A DNA stretch of 64,000 bases from Burkholderiales bacterium PBB3 (GCA_002256115.1 NKIK01000005.1:85613-149612), one strand, 5' to 3'; positions 37,779-48,101 are shown, counted from the stretch's first letter. Made by a program: numbers and translations. Notes: generated from the sequence alone by a model not told the origin.

Positions 37779-39482
37779 GTGAATAGTCCCACCCCTGCCA
37801 TCGTTGCCCAATCCGCGGTTCGGCGTCTTCCGCGCATGGCTTTGCTACTGTTCTGCATTGCCTATGTGCTGCCGGGCTTTTTGGGGCGCGACGCCTGGAA
37901 GAGCGCCGACATGGCCGCTCTGGGCTACATGGCAGAGCTGGCACACGGCACCGCCCGCTGGCTGCAGCCCACACTGATGGGTGCAGCGCCCGAGCACCCT
38001 GCACTCCTGCCGTATTGGATAGGCGCATGGGCCATGCAGGTAGCACCCAGCTGGATGCCTGCCGACTTTGCCGTGCGCTTGCCGTTTGGCTTGTTTCTGG
38101 CGTTGGCGCTGATCACCACCTGGTACGGCACTTATTACTTAGGGCGCACGCCGCGCGCGCAGCCCGTAGCATTTGCTTTTGGCGGTGAAGCACTGCCCAC
38201 CGACTATGCGCGCGCCATGGCGGATGCCGGGCTATTGGCTTTCATCGCCAGCCTGGGGCTGGCGCAACTCTCCCATGAAACCACGCCAGCCGTTGCGCAA
38301 CTGGGCTTCGTGGCTTTGCTGTTCTATGGCATCAGCGCCCTGCCGTACCGACGACTTGGCCCGGCCATCGCTGCAGGTTTGGGCGTTACTGGCCTGGCAC
38401 TGTCGGGTGCGCCTGCTTTGGCGTGTCTGCTGGGAGTGGGCGGTGCACTGGTACATGCTTTGGACCAATCTACCGAGAGCACGGACACCCGCGCATCCAA
38501 GGCCATCCGCCTGGAGAGTGCCGCGCTGTTTGTGCTCACCCTGGCAGTCTCAGCCGTCGCTTTCTACTACGACCAATGGCGCTGGATGATTGCCATGCCG
38601 CGGGCCACGCTGTCCCAATGGAATGGCATTGCACAACTGTTGATCTGGTTCACCTGGCCCACCCTGCCTTTGGCAGCCTGGACCATCTGGCGCTGGCGCC
38701 ACCACCTCTTTAATTGGCAAATCAGCCGCCACGTGGCTTTGCCCACCTGGTTTGTGCTGGTGCCGCTGGTTGCCACCATCTTCACAGGTTCATCTGACCG
38801 CACCTTGCTGCTGTCTTTGCCGCCGCTGGCGGCCCTGGCTGCGTTTGCGTTGCCTACACTGCAGCGCTCCGTTGCCGCACTGATCGACTGGTTCACGTTG
38901 CTGTTTTTCTCGGGCTGCGGAATCATCATTTGGGTGGTGTGGATCGCCATGCAAACCGGCGTGCCCGCACAGCCTGCGGCCAACGTCGCACGACTGGCAC
39001 CTGGCTTCACACCCAGCTTCTCTTCGCCTGTATTTGCCGTGGCATTGGTCGCCACCCTGGTCTGGGCCTGGTTGGTGAAATGGCGTGTGGGCCGCCACCG
39101 CGCGGCAATCTGGAAAAGTCTGGTGCTACCCGCAGGCGGTGCCGCCATGTGCTGGCTGCTGTTGATGACGCTGTGGATGCCGCTGCTGAACTACGCGCAG
39201 AGTTACAAGGCACTGGTACAGCGCACGCTGCCCCTGCTGGATGCTCCGGGCTGTGTGCAAACACTCGGCTTAAGCCAGGGGCAGATTGCAGCCTTCCAGT
39301 TTTACGGCCAGCTGCAACTGCGGCCCCTGCTCGGAGCCGAGTCTTGCCCTTGGCTGATAGCCGAACCCGGACCCGACAACGAAGTACCTGCGGGGCTTGC
39401 GCCAGAGCAATGGTCGCAAAAGACGCTGGCAGAGCACCCTGCGGATGGGTCTTTGAACGTCTATGTCTTTAAACGCCGCTAA
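37779..39482 (+). CDS. ArnT/PMT-like membrane protein, putative glycosyltransferase
   Basis: A 567-residue polytopic protein with about ten hydrophobic helices. The N-terminal FLGRDAWKSADMAALGYMAE and RWLQPTLMGAAPEHPALLPY resemble the first periplasmic loop of ArnT-type lipid-linked sugar transferases, where acidic residues are catalytic. Substrate unknown. GTG at 37779; no strong ribosome site. It is convergent with phoR, separated by only 2 bp. Confidence 0.72.
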   Translation: MNSPTPAIVAQSAVRRLPRMALLLFCIAYVLPGFLGRDAWKSADMAALGYMAELAHGTARWLQPTLMGAAPEHPALLPYWIGAWAMQVAPSWMPADFAVRLPFGLFLALALITTWYGTYYLGRTPRAQPVAFAFGGEALPTDYARAMADAGLLAFIASLGLAQLSHETTPAVAQLGFVALLFYGISALPYRRLGPAIAAGLGVTGLALSGAPALACLLGVGGALVHALDQSTESTDTRASKAIRLESAALFVLTLAVSAVAFYYDQWRWMIAMPRATLSQWNGIAQLLIWFTWPTLPLAAWTIWRWRHHLFNWQISRHVALPTWFVLVPLVATIFTGSSDRTLLLSLPPLAALAAFALPTLQRSVAALIDWFTLLFFSGCGIIIWVVWIAMQTGVPAQPAANVARLAPGFTPSFSSPVFAVALVATLVWAWLVKWRVGRHRAAIWKSLVLPAGGAAMCWLLLMTLWMPLLNYAQSYKALVQRTLPLLDAPGCVQTLGLSQGQIAAFQFYGQLQLRPLLGAESCPWLIAEPGPDNEVPAGLAPEQWSQKTLAEHPADGSLNVYVFKRR

Positions 39483-39484
39483 TC

Positions 39485-40825
39485 TTATGCAGCCAAAGCC
39501 ATTGGCGCATGGCGCACGCGGCTCGCCGGAAAGGTGATGGAAAAGGTAGAGCCCTGACCAGGCACGCTCTCTATCGATAGCTCCGCCCCATGGCGCTGGG
39601 CCACGTGTTTGACGATGGCCAGGCCCAGGCCGGTGCCACCCGTATCACGCGAACGGCTGCGGTCGACCCGGTAAAAGCGTTCGGTCAGCCGTGGTAAGTG
39701 CTCTGGTGCTATGCCCTGGCCGTGGTCTTTCACGCTCAGCACGACAGCGCCATCGTCACGCAAAGTCCAGCGCACTTCAATGCGTTTTTCAGCGGGCGTA
39801 TACCGAATCGCGTTGCCCGTCAGATTGGAGATTGCGCTGTACAGCTCTGCAGCCGAACCCGCGATGTCCACACCTGCCAAGCCCGTAAATTGCAGGTCAT
39901 GCTGCTGTTGATTCAAGATGCTGGAAAGCTCATGGGCCTCTTGCGCGCACTGCTCCATCAAGCCCGCCACGGGCACCCAATCTTGAGCCGAAGGCAAGGG
40001 GCTGCCCTCCAGCTTGGAGAGGGTCAGCAGGTCACTCACCAGCGTCTGCATGCGGCTGGCTTGCTGCGACATCAAGCCCAAATAACGGGTTCGCTCTTGT
40101 TCATTCAATGGCAGCGTTTGCAGGGTCTCTACAAAGCCCGCCAACACCGTCAGGGGTGTGCGAATTTCATGAGAGACATTGGCCACAAAGTCACGGCGCA
40201 TGGCCTCGGCCTGCTCCACCGCAGTAATGTCCTGCGACAGCAAAAGACTGCGCCCCTCGCCGTAGGGATGAATATGCACAGACAACTGGACCGGCTTGGT
40301 CGTGGTGCTGTGCCGCCCCGGCATGATCACGTCTTCATGGAAATTACGGGCGGCGTAGTAGGCGGCAAACGAGGGATCACGCACCAAATTACCGAAGTGC
40401 TGCAGCATGTCGCGCTTGGCGTCAAAGCCGAAGTGGGTACAGGCGGTCTCGTTGAACCACTCAATGCGCCCTTGCACATCCATCAGCACCACGCCGTTGG
40501 GCGAAGCCTGTAAGGCAGCCAAAAAATCGCTCAGGCGACCATTGCTCTCCTGGGCCAATCGGTCTTTGGCACGCACGGTACGGCGAATACGGTCATAGAC
40601 CTCACCCCACAGGCCGTTGCCCAAGCGAATGTCGTCTGCCCCACCATCGCGCAACCAACGCAACAAACGGGTACCCCGCACGGCATCCAGCAAAAACCAG
40701 GTATAGCCCCCCAGCAAGGCTCCCACCAGCAGGTCGGTCCACAACTGCCCAAACGGGGCGAGATACCAAGCCAACGCTGCGGCCAACAACTGGCACACAC
40801 ACAGCGTAAAAATGCGCCAAGCCAT
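39485..40825 (-). CDS. phoR: Phosphate regulon sensor histidine kinase PhoR
   Basis: A 446-residue kinase that phosphorylates PhoB when phosphate is scarce. Two N-terminal TM segments, PAS domain (LQASPNGVVLMDVQGRIEWF), H-box FVANVSHEIRTPLTVLAGFV, N-box ISNLTGNAIRYTPAE, and GTGLGLAIVKHVAQRHGA. Last gene of pstSCAB-phoU-phoB-phoR; phoB is 16 bp upstream. Confidence 0.96.
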   Translation of the reverse strand: MAWRIFTLCVCQLLAAALAWYLAPFGQLWTDLLVGALLGGYTWFLLDAVRGTRLLRWLRDGGADDIRLGNGLWGEVYDRIRRTVRAKDRLAQESNGRLSDFLAALQASPNGVVLMDVQGRIEWFNETACTHFGFDAKRDMLQHFGNLVRDPSFAAYYAARNFHEDVIMPGRHSTTTKPVQLSVHIHPYGEGRSLLLSQDITAVEQAEAMRRDFVANVSHEIRTPLTVLAGFVETLQTLPLNEQERTRYLGLMSQQASRMQTLVSDLLTLSKLEGSPLPSAQDWVPVAGLMEQCAQEAHELSSILNQQQHDLQFTGLAGVDIAGSAAELYSAISNLTGNAIRYTPAEKRIEVRWTLRDDGAVVLSVKDHGQGIAPEHLPRLTERFYRVDRSRSRDTGGTGLGLAIVKHVAQRHGAELSIESVPGQGSTFSITFPASRVRHAPMALAA

Positions 40826-40841
40826 CGCTCAGACGGCCCGC

Positions 40842-41561
40842 TCAGGCATGGGCTTTATCGGCCACAGGAACAATGGGTTTCGCGGTCAAGCGGTAGCCCG
40901 CACCCCGAACAGTCTCGACCATGGTGCCTGCGGCGTCTAATGCCTCGCGCAGTCGCTTGACGTGCACGTCCACCGTACGCTCTTCGATGTAAACATGGTC
41001 ACCCCAGACCTTGTCCAGCAACTGCGAGCGGCTGTGCACGCGCTCGGCATGCCCCATCAGGTAGTGCAGCAGTTTGAACTCTGTAGGCCCCAGCTTCAGC
41101 GGCTTGGCATCAAACGACACGCGGTGGGTGGACGGGTCTAGCACCAGGGTACCGATGGTGATGCTCTCACCCGCTTGCTCAGGCACACGGCGGCGCAGCA
41201 CAGCACGCACGCGCGCCAGCAGCTCTTTGGTGGAGAACGGTTTGGCAATGTAGTCATCCGCACCCGCATCCAGCCCCGCCACGCGGTCCGATTCATCGCC
41301 GCGCGCAGTCAGCATGATGATGGGGATTTCCTTGGTGCGCGGATTGTCGCGCCAGCGCTTCGCCAGCACCAGGCCACTCTCACCGGGCAGCATCCAGTCC
41401 AGCAGAATCAAATCGGGCAAGGCGGCATCAATTTCAAGCTGGGCGCTGACGCTGTCCATCGCCCAGGTGGGACGAAAACCGTTGTGACGCAGGTTGACGG
41501 CGATCAGCTCGGCAATCGCCGACTCATCTTCCACCACCAGAACGGCAGGCATGTTTCTCAT
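40842..41561 (-). CDS. phoB: Phosphate regulon response regulator PhoB
   Basis: A 239-residue OmpR-family activator of phosphate-starvation genes. Receiver with VVEDESAIAELI, acceptor Asp in LILLDWMLPGESG and MLTARGDESDRVAGLDAGAD, KPFSTKELLARV. The winged-helix domain shows LGPTEFKLLHYLMGHAERVH, SRSQLLDKVWG and VDVHVKRLREAL. ATG at 41561 or 41552. Pho boxes upstream of pstS and of the fasciclin gene are its likely targets. Confidence 0.96.
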   Translation of the reverse strand: MRNMPAVLVVEDESAIAELIAVNLRHNGFRPTWAMDSVSAQLEIDAALPDLILLDWMLPGESGLVLAKRWRDNPRTKEIPIIMLTARGDESDRVAGLDAGADDYIAKPFSTKELLARVRAVLRRRVPEQAGESITIGTLVLDPSTHRVSFDAKPLKLGPTEFKLLHYLMGHAERVHSRSQLLDKVWGDHVYIEERTVDVHVKRLREALDAAGTMVETVRGAGYRLTAKPIVPVADKAHA

Positions 41562-41610
41562 GAGGCCCCCTCAGGCGACAGCGATGACACACAGTGCAGA
41601 GCGTGGGGGC

Positions 41611-42312
41611 TCATCTCACCACCTGTTCGATTTTTTCCATGGTCGAGTGGCGCACGTCTTCGCCTTTGACCACGTAAATAATGAACTCGGCAATATTCTT
41701 GGCGTGGTCGCCAATGCGCTCAATCGCTTTGGCCAGGAACAGCAAATCCAGGCTAGGCGAAATCATGCGTGGGTCTTCCATCATGTAGGTGATGAGCTTG
41801 CGCACAAAGCCATCAAACTCCGCATCGATCAGGTCGTCCTCTTTCAGGATGGCCACGGCCGCCGTAATGTCCAGGCGCGCAAAAGCATCCAGGGCTTTGT
41901 TCAACAAACCCGAGGCCAAATCGGCGGCAATGCGCAGCTCTAGCGACGGCAAGGAACGCGGTGAGCCGCTTTGGATGATGGAGCGCACCATGCGGGCGAT
42001 TTTCTCGGCCTCGTCGCCCACGCGCTCCAGATTGGCCGTGGTTTTGGAGATCGCAATCAAGAGGCGCAAATCGCGCGCTGTGGGCTGGCGGCGCGCAATG
42101 ATGGAGGACAGATCGCGGTCGATCTCGATCTCCATGGCGTTCACACGCGCTTCGTTGGCGCTGACTTCATTCGCCACTTCGACACTGAACTGCGACAGCG
42201 CATAAATCGCCTGGCGGATTTGGGATTCAACCAAACCGCCCAGCTCCATCACTTGGGCAGAAACCGAGGTCAGTTCGCTATCGAACTGGGTGGATAAGTG
42301 TTTGTCGGACAT
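41611..42312 (-). CDS. phoU: Phosphate signalling regulator PhoU
   Basis: A 233-residue three-helix-bundle repeat protein that modulates Pst transport and PhoR signalling. Metal-binding E/DxxxD segments: ERVGDEAEKIARM and ERIGDHAKNIAEF. Placed after pstB as usual. The 49-bp gap to phoB contains AGCGTGGGGGCT, part of the GC-rich palindromic family. Confidence 0.96.
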   Translation of the reverse strand: MSDKHLSTQFDSELTSVSAQVMELGGLVESQIRQAIYALSQFSVEVANEVSANEARVNAMEIEIDRDLSSIIARRQPTARDLRLLIAISKTTANLERVGDEAEKIARMVRSIIQSGSPRSLPSLELRIAADLASGLLNKALDAFARLDITAAVAILKEDDLIDAEFDGFVRKLITYMMEDPRMISPSLDLLFLAKAIERIGDHAKNIAEFIIYVVKGEDVRHSTMEKIEQVVR

Positions 42313-42330
42313 TTTTGTTTTCTCCCTGAA

Positions 42331-43110
42331 TTAACCGAAACGGCCGGTGATGTAGTCTTCTGTTTCTTTGCGCGTGGGCTTGAAAAACATCTGTTCGGTC
42401 GGCCCGAACTCAATCAAGTCGCCCAGGTACATATAGGCCGTGTTGTCGCTGCAGCGCGCGGCCTGTTGCATATTGTGGGTCACGATCACGACCGTGTAGT
42501 CACTCTTCAATTCCACAATCAGCTCTTCCACTTTAGCGGTAGAGATAGGGTCCAAGGCCGAGCACGGCTCATCCAGCAACAACACCTCAGGCTTGATGGC
42601 AATGCCGCGGGCAATGCACAGGCGCTGCTGCTGTCCGCCCGACAGGCTGGAGCCGCTTTGGTGCAGCTTGTCTTTCACTTCGCCCCAGAGCGCGGATTTG
42701 CGCAAGGCCCACTCCACGCGCTCTTCCATATCGGTGGCGTTCAGGGATTCAAACAACTTCACACCGAAGGCGATGTTGTCAAAAATGGACATAGGAAACG
42801 GTGTGGGTTTTTGGAACACCATGCCGACCTTGGCGCGTAACAGCGCCACGTCTTCTTTACTGGTCAAGATGTTTTCACCGTCCAGCAAGATCTGGCCTTC
42901 TGCGCGCTGCTCGGGGTAGAGCTCAAACATGCGGTTGAACACGCGCAGCAGCGTAGATTTACCGCAGCCCGAGGGGCCAATAAAGGCCGTCACCTTGTTC
43001 TCTGGAATCTCCAGATTGATGCCTTTGAGCGCATGAAACTTACCGTAGTAAAAATTCAAATCCTTCACCGAGATCTTGGTCTTGGTAGGCGCCGATGGTG
43101 TATTTAACAT
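42331..43110 (-). CDS. pstB: Phosphate ABC transporter ATP-binding protein
   Basis: 259 residues; drives phosphate import through PstCA. Walker [24 protein letters not shown] signature [20 protein letters not shown], Walker [14 protein letters not shown], switch His in [16 protein letters not shown] at 43110. Confidence 0.98.
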   Translation of the reverse strand: MLNTPSAPTKTKISVKDLNFYYGKFHALKGINLEIPENKVTAFIGPSGCGKSTLLRVFNRMFELYPEQRAEGQILLDGENILTSKEDVALLRAKVGMVFQKPTPFPMSIFDNIAFGVKLFESLNATDMEERVEWALRKSALWGEVKDKLHQSGSSLSGGQQQRLCIARGIAIKPEVLLLDEPCSALDPISTAKVEELIVELKSDYTVVIVTHNMQQAARCSDNTAYMYLGDLIEFGPTEQMFFKPTRKETEDYITGRFG

Positions 43111-43146
43111 AGTAAAAATGAATAGAGGTGCGGTTTAGGGCGTGAT

Positions 43147-44013
43147 TTACAGCTTGCTGCGTGTCAGCACGCGGGCCAGGATGTTGAGCACGAGAACAAA
43201 AGTCGTGATGATCAAAACGCCGGCCCAGGCCAGTTTTTGCCAATTCTCATAAGGGCTCATCGCAAACTTGAAGATGGTCACTGGCAAGCTGGCCATGGGC
43301 TCGCCCAGGCTGCTGGTCCAGAACTGATTGCTCAGCGCGGTGAACAGCAGAGGCGCTGTCTCACCAGCGATACGGGCCACCGCCAGCAGCACACCGGTAA
43401 TGACACCCGCGCGCGCGGCCTTCAAGGTGATGCTCAAGATGACCTTCCACTTGGGTGCACCGAGTGCATAGGCAGCTTCGCGCAAACCAGGTGGTACCAG
43501 TTGCAGCATGTTCTCGGTGGTGCGAATCACCACCGGAATCACAATCAGCGCCAGAGCGACCACACCGGCAAAGCCCGAGAATGACTTGAAGCGCGACACC
43601 ACCACGGCGTACACAAACAGGCCAATCACGATGCTGGGGGCCGACAACAAGATGTCATTCACAAAACGGGTGGTCGAAGCCAACATGCTCTTGGTATCAA
43701 ATTCAGCCAGATAGATACCAGCCATCACGCCGATGGGGGTGCCCACACAAGCGGCCAAGAACACCATCAGAAACGAGCCGTAAATGGCGTTGGCCAAACC
43801 GCCTTCGTCATTGGGGGGTGGTGTCATTTGGGAGAAGGTGGCCCAGTTCAGTCCGCCCAAGCCCAGCAACACGGTTTCCCACAGAATCCAGAACAACCAG
43901 AACAGCCCAAAGGCCATGGCCGACAGGGCCATCAGCGTGGCAAGTTGGTTGACGCGCTTGCGTCCTGCAAATTTGGCGACGCGCGCGGCGTGCATTGCGG
44001 CTGTGGTGCTCAT
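43147..44013 (-). CDS. pstA: Phosphate ABC transporter permease PstA
   Basis: A 288-residue permease with about six TM segments and the coupling motif [20 protein letters not shown]. Start overlaps the pstC stop (ATGA). The C-terminal part ends in [10 protein letters not shown]. Confidence 0.97.
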   Translation of the reverse strand: MSTTAAMHAARVAKFAGRKRVNQLATLMALSAMAFGLFWLFWILWETVLLGLGGLNWATFSQMTPPPNDEGGLANAIYGSFLMVFLAACVGTPIGVMAGIYLAEFDTKSMLASTTRFVNDILLSAPSIVIGLFVYAVVVSRFKSFSGFAGVVALALIVIPVVIRTTENMLQLVPPGLREAAYALGAPKWKVILSITLKAARAGVITGVLLAVARIAGETAPLLFTALSNQFWTSSLGEPMASLPVTIFKFAMSPYENWQKLAWAGVLIITTFVLVLNILARVLTRSKL

Positions 44014-45041
44014 GTTTTGGTTCCTTCAGCCTTGCGCAGTCGCGAGAGCAGCAACTTGGACAGAGACAAAATCACAAAGGTAATAAAGAAAAGCACCAAG
44101 CCCAGGTACATCAGCGCCGCCTGGTGCAGGCCTTCGCCTGCTTCGGCAAACTCATTGGCCAGGGCAGAGGTGATGCTGTTGGCAGCCTGAAACAGGCTCA
44201 GCGAATCCAGTTGGTTGAAATTACCGATCACAAAAGTGACGGCCATGGTTTCGCCAATGGCGCGACCCAGCCCGAGCATGATGCCGCCGATCACACCGGT
44301 CTTGGTATACGGCAACACCACCTTGCTTACCACTTCCCAGGTGGTGGCTCCCAGGCCGTAAGCCGACTCTTTCAACAAGGGGGGGGTCACTTCAAATACA
44401 TCCCGCATCACCGCAGCGATAAAGGGAATGATCATGATCGCCAAAATAATGCCAGCCGACAAAATACCGATGCCCACCGGTGGGCCAGAAACAAAGGCCC
44501 CCAGGTAAGGTACGCCGGAGAACGCTGCCTGCAAGGGCTGCTGTACATAGGTGGCCAACACCGGGCCAAACACCAACAAGCCCCACATACCGTAGACGAT
44601 AGAAGGCACCGCGGCCAACAACTCAATGGCCGTGCCCAGAGGACGCTTCAGCCAGGCGGGTGACAACTCGGTCAAAAACAGCGCGATACCAAAACTCACC
44701 GGCACTGCAATCAGCAGCGCGATCAAGGATGTGGCCAAGGTGCCGTAAATCATCACCAGGCCGCCGTATTCGTCTTGAACCGGATCCCACACCGTGCTGG
44801 TCAAAAACGAGAAGCCATACTTGTGGATGGCAGGCCAGGCACTCATGGTGAGCGTGACCAAGATGGCCAACAGCAAGGCCAGCGTGCCCAAGGCTGCACC
44901 CTTGGCAACCCAACCAAAGATTCGGTCAGCCATGGGGCCCGAACGGGCTTTCTTTTTGGGAGGTGGATAAGACATAGCGCGTGCGGGCTGGTTTAAGGCA
45001 GAGTTGGACGGAAAAACACCGTCAACAAGTGTAGATGACAT
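44010..45041 (-). CDS. pstC: Phosphate ABC transporter permease PstC
   Basis: 343 residues, about six TM segments, with coupling motif [20 protein letters not shown] and [18 protein letters not shown]. The N-terminus has a basic stretch ([10 protein letters not shown]). ATG at 45041 opens a 22-residue extension before MSYPPPKKK; the internal ATG is an alternative start. Confidence 0.96.
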   Translation of the reverse strand: MSSTLVDGVFPSNSALNQPARAMSYPPPKKKARSGPMADRIFGWVAKGAALGTLALLLAILVTLTMSAWPAIHKYGFSFLTSTVWDPVQDEYGGLVMIYGTLATSLIALLIAVPVSFGIALFLTELSPAWLKRPLGTAIELLAAVPSIVYGMWGLLVFGPVLATYVQQPLQAAFSGVPYLGAFVSGPPVGIGILSAGIILAIMIIPFIAAVMRDVFEVTPPLLKESAYGLGATTWEVVSKVVLPYTKTGVIGGIMLGLGRAIGETMAVTFVIGNFNQLDSLSLFQAANSITSALANEFAEAGEGLHQAALMYLGLVLFFITFVILSLSKLLLSRLRKAEGTKT

Positions 45042-45081
45042 GGTGTTTTACCCGTCCTGAGTGGCTGCTTGAAACGCCGGA

Positions 45082-46125
45082 TTACTTGAACGCCACTGGC
45101 TTGCCAGACGCGTCTTTGATTTCACCCCAGGCTTTTTGGATCGTGGCGACCACTGCCGGTGGCATAGGCACGTAGTCCAGATCGGTAGCCGACTTGGCAC
45201 CGTTGGTGTAGGCCCAGTTGAAGAACTTCAGGGTTTCTGTCGCATTGGCGGGCTTGTCTTGCTTCAGGTGCATCAAGATGAACGTCGCACCGGTAATGGG
45301 CCAAGCGTCTTTGCCAGCCTGGTTGGTCAGGATTTGGTAGAAGGACTTGCTCCAATCAGCGCCAGCTGCGGCGGCCTTGAAGGTCTCGTCATCCGGCTTC
45401 ACAAAGTTGCCAGCCGCGTTTTGAATGACAGCGTAGTTCAGCTTGTTTTGCTTGACGTAGGAGTACTCCACGTAGCCCATGGAGTTAGGCAGGCGCGATA
45501 CGAACGCGGCCACGCCTTCGTTGCCCTTGCCGCCTGCGCCCACAGGCCAGTTCACGGCAGTGCCCTCACCCACTTTGGACTTCCACTCGGCGTTGACCTT
45601 GCTCAGGTAGTTGGTGAAGATAAAGGTGGTGCCAGAACCATCCGCGCGGCGCACTTGGGCAATGGCAGCATCTGGCAGGGCCAACGTGGGGTTCAGGGCC
45701 TTGATGGCAGGGTCATTCCAGCGGGAAATCTTGCCCAGGTAAATATCGCCCAACAACTGGCCGGTCAACCTCAGGCTGCCAGGCTCAATGCCCTTGACGT
45801 TGATAACCGGCACCACGCCGCCCAGCACGGTGGGGAATTGCATTTGGCCCTTGGTCTTCAAGACTTCGTCTGTCAACGGCGCATCAGAAGCGCCGAAATC
45901 GACGGTCTTGGAGTCAATTTGCTTGATACCACCACCGGAGCCGATGGACTGGTAGTTCACCTTGACGCCGGTGGCCTTGTTGTACTCAGACGCCCATTTG
46001 GAGTAGATAGGCGCTGGGAATGACGCACCCGCACCGGTAATTTCTTGCGCACCCACCAGGCCAGCAAAGCCCAATGTGGACGCAACGGCCAATGACAGCA
46101 GCGGCAATTTGAAAGTAATTCGCAT
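45082..46125 (-). CDS. pstS: Periplasmic phosphate-binding protein PstS
   Basis: 347 residues with signal peptide (MRITFKLPLLSLAVASTLGF..GLVGA). Phosphate-binding residues in ITGAGASFPAPIYSKW, IGSGGGIKQI, FGASDAPL and RRADGSGTTFIFTNYL. First gene of the operon, with a Pho box 52-69 bp upstream of the start. Confidence 0.98.
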   Translation of the reverse strand: MRITFKLPLLSLAVASTLGFAGLVGAQEITGAGASFPAPIYSKWASEYNKATGVKVNYQSIGSGGGIKQIDSKTVDFGASDAPLTDEVLKTKGQMQFPTVLGGVVPVINVKGIEPGSLRLTGQLLGDIYLGKISRWNDPAIKALNPTLALPDAAIAQVRRADGSGTTFIFTNYLSKVNAEWKSKVGEGTAVNWPVGAGGKGNEGVAAFVSRLPNSMGYVEYSYVKQNKLNYAVIQNAAGNFVKPDDETFKAAAAGADWSKSFYQILTNQAGKDAWPITGATFILMHLKQDKPANATETLKFFNWAYTNGAKSATDLDYVPMPPAVVATIQKAWGEIKDASGKPVAFK

Positions 46126-46176
46126 GAGATTCCTCGGGTTGTTGAATGGGTAACGGCTGAACTTTAAGAATGTTTT

Positions 46177-46194
46177 GTGACAACCTTATGACAA
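46177..46194 (-). promoter_or_regulatory. Pho box (PhoB site) for pstS
   Basis: On the minus strand TTGTCATAAGGTTGTCAC: two TTGTCA(T/C) half sites with 11-bp periodicity, matching the known consensus CTGTCATAWAWCTGTCAC closely. Downstream AT-rich sequence could hold the -10. Confidence 0.85.
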
Positions 46195-46252
46195 CACGCG
46201 GTCAAAAGCAATTCTTGGCGCTAGCACCCGCGCCCCGCAGATTCCACCGCTT

Positions 46253-46270
46253 TTGTCACAACTTTGTCAC
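46253..46270 (+). promoter_or_regulatory. Pho box for the fasciclin gene
   Basis: TTGTCACAACTTTGTCAC: two identical TTGTCAC repeats 11 bp apart, on the strand of the fasciclin gene, 40 bp before its start. With the opposite-strand pstS box this forms a divergent PhoB control region. Confidence 0.78.
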
Positions 46271-46309
46271 ATGACTTTCATACGCTAGCGGTTTTCAACA
46301 GGAGTCACC

Positions 46310-46819
46310 ATGTCGTTCAGCATCACCTTCGCCTCTGCCACCCGCCGTACGGCACTCGTTGCCGCTTTGTTAACACTGATGTCGGGTTGCGCCACGATGT
46401 CGGGCCCCGTGAGCGTGGCGGACACCATCGCTGCCGACCCTGCTCTGAGCACACTGAACGGCTTGGTGCAATCCGCCGGACTGACTGAGACCCTCAAAGG
46501 CACTGGCCCCTTCACCGTGTTTGCCCCCACCAATGACGCCTTCAAGGCCGTGCCTGCCAAAACTATGGAAGCCCTGGGCAAAGACCCGGTGGCCCTCAAA
46601 GGCGTGTTGACTTACCACGTACTGCCCGGCACCACATTGGCCGCCAACGTAAAAAACGGCAAGGTCAAAACGGTCAACGGCGCTGAGCTGGAGTTGAACA
46701 AAGCCGGTGATTTTGTGACAGTGGGCGAAAGCGCCATCGTCACCAAAGCCAATGTGACCGCCAGCAACGGCGTAGTGCACGTGGTGGATGCCGTGCTCCT
46801 GCCACCGGCTAAGAAATAA
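46310..46819 (+). CDS. Fasciclin (FAS1) domain lipoprotein
   Basis: A 169-residue protein with lipobox LMSGC near residue 26 and one FAS1 domain: H1 FTVFAPTNDAFKAVPAKTME, YH motif TYHVLPGTTLAAN, H2 NGVVHVVDAVLLP. FAS1 domains mediate adhesion; cell-envelope location is expected. The start has CAGGAGTCACC. It is divergent from pstS, with its own Pho box, suggesting induction under phosphate limitation (inference). Confidence 0.9.
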   Translation: MSFSITFASATRRTALVAALLTLMSGCATMSGPVSVADTIAADPALSTLNGLVQSAGLTETLKGTGPFTVFAPTNDAFKAVPAKTMEALGKDPVALKGVLTYHVLPGTTLAANVKNGKVKTVNGAELELNKAGDFVTVGESAIVTKANVTASNGVVHVVDAVLLPPAKK

Positions 46820-46839
46820 GCGTTCAGACCCACGGAACC

Positions 46840-46876
46840 AGGCCGACAGCTGAACCCTGTCGGCCTTGTAGTTTTA
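46840..46876 (+). terminator. Probable terminator after the fasciclin gene
   Basis: A 10-bp perfect stem AGGCCGACAG / CTGTCGGCCT, loop CTGAACC, followed by a broken T tract (TGTAGTTTT). Confidence 0.65.
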
Positions 46877-46885
46877 GGGGTCAAA

Positions 46886-46940
46886 TCATGCTTTCAGCCC
46901 GTGGATAGTGCGGGAGCAGCTCCTCTTTTAATAGCAATTA
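46886..46940. repeat. 57-bp interspersed repeat, copy 8 (intergenic)
   Basis: Inverted orientation: TTTCAGCCCGTGGATAGTGC, GGGAGCAGCTCC, TCTTTTAATAGCAATTA. Plus-strand frame FQPVDSAGAAPLLIA is open. It lies upstream of the ABC binding-protein gene. Confidence 0.92.
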
Positions 46941-46964
46941 CCCAAACTCCCGGTTGGAATCCAC

Positions 46965-48101
46965 ATGCCACACGCCCTTCGTTCTTCCCGTCGCAGCTTT
47001 CTGGCCACCGCAGCAGCCACCACCGCGCTGGGTGCTTTGCCCGCCTGGGCGCAACCGGGTGCCGGTAGCCGCAACCCCGCCGTAGTGCAGATTGCTGACA
47101 CCTCAGCCGGGCAAATAGACATTACCAAAGACTTTTTGGCAGGCTCACGCACCGCGTGGCAAGAAATCAATGCCAAGGGTGGCCTGCGCGGCAAGCCGGT
47201 GCAGCACCAGATACTGGAGGTGGATGGCAGCGCGGTGGCCCTGCGCGCTGCCGTAGAGAGCCTGAAGAATCAAAGCCATGTCGTGGCCCTGTTTGGCACC
47301 GTGGGGGCCATGGCCGCCAGCCAAGTGGGCGATATTCTGCGCCGGGATTTGCCCGATGTGGCCCACATTGCGCCCTGGCTGCACCAGCCCGATAGCGCCA
47401 AGGGCGACAACACGTTTGCGATATTTGCATCGCGCACCTCGCAGATTGACCATGCCGTGAAGTCGCTGGCGGTCATGGGGGTGACTTCTTTGGGTGCGGT
47501 GTATGCCACGCCAGCCGAATTTGCCACCTACCGCGATGAAATGGAGCAAACCGCCCGCAACCTGAAGATGACGCTGAGCCACTTTGGCCCGGTGGCCGAT
47601 CTGCAAAAGCTGGGGCAAACGCTCTCGCCCGACAGCCCGCGCATCTTGATCTTTTTGGGCGGAACGCCCGAGATGCAGCAATTTACCCAGGGCATTGGTA
47701 AGCAGGCCGCGCAGCGCTACATCGTCGGCATGTCGGATGTCAATTTGCAGGTGCTGAACCAACTCGGCACCACCAAGCAAGCCTCGGTCATCGCGACCCA
47801 GGTGGTCCCCATGGTGAACTCACAAATGCCCATTGTGCGCAGCTACCGCGAGGCCATGGGCCGCTACCTGGACGAGCCACCCACGCCGCACAGCCTGGCG
47901 GGCTACCTGTCGGCGCGCTATACCTTTGATGCGCTGCAGGGGCTGGATGCCGCCCCCAGCCGCGCCAGCGTGCTGACCGGTCTGCAGCGGCGCAGCTCTG
48001 TGGAGTTGGGCGGATTCCGCATCGATCTGGAAGGCAAGCGCCGCTGCGGCACCTATGTGACCCAAAGCATGATTACCAGTGATGGCCGCCTACTCGGATA
48101 A
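46965..48101 (+). CDS. ABC transporter substrate-binding protein, branched-chain amino acid type
   Basis: A 378-residue Peripla_BP_6-type protein with a Tat-like signal (SSRRSFLATAAATTALGALP). Features: DFLAGSRTAWQEINAKGGLR, VVALFGTVGAMAASQ, GVTSLGAVYATPAEFATYRD, HSLAGYLSARYTFDALQG. No permease genes are adjacent; an orphan binding protein, ligand unknown. ATG at 46965. Confidence 0.88.
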   Translation: MPHALRSSRRSFLATAAATTALGALPAWAQPGAGSRNPAVVQIADTSAGQIDITKDFLAGSRTAWQEINAKGGLRGKPVQHQILEVDGSAVALRAAVESLKNQSHVVALFGTVGAMAASQVGDILRRDLPDVAHIAPWLHQPDSAKGDNTFAIFASRTSQIDHAVKSLAVMGVTSLGAVYATPAEFATYRDEMEQTARNLKMTLSHFGPVADLQKLGQTLSPDSPRILIFLGGTPEMQQFTQGIGKQAAQRYIVGMSDVNLQVLNQLGTTKQASVIATQVVPMVNSQMPIVRSYREAMGRYLDEPPTPHSLAGYLSARYTFDALQGLDAAPSRASVLTGLQRRSSVELGGFRIDLEGKRRCGTYVTQSMITSDGRLLG

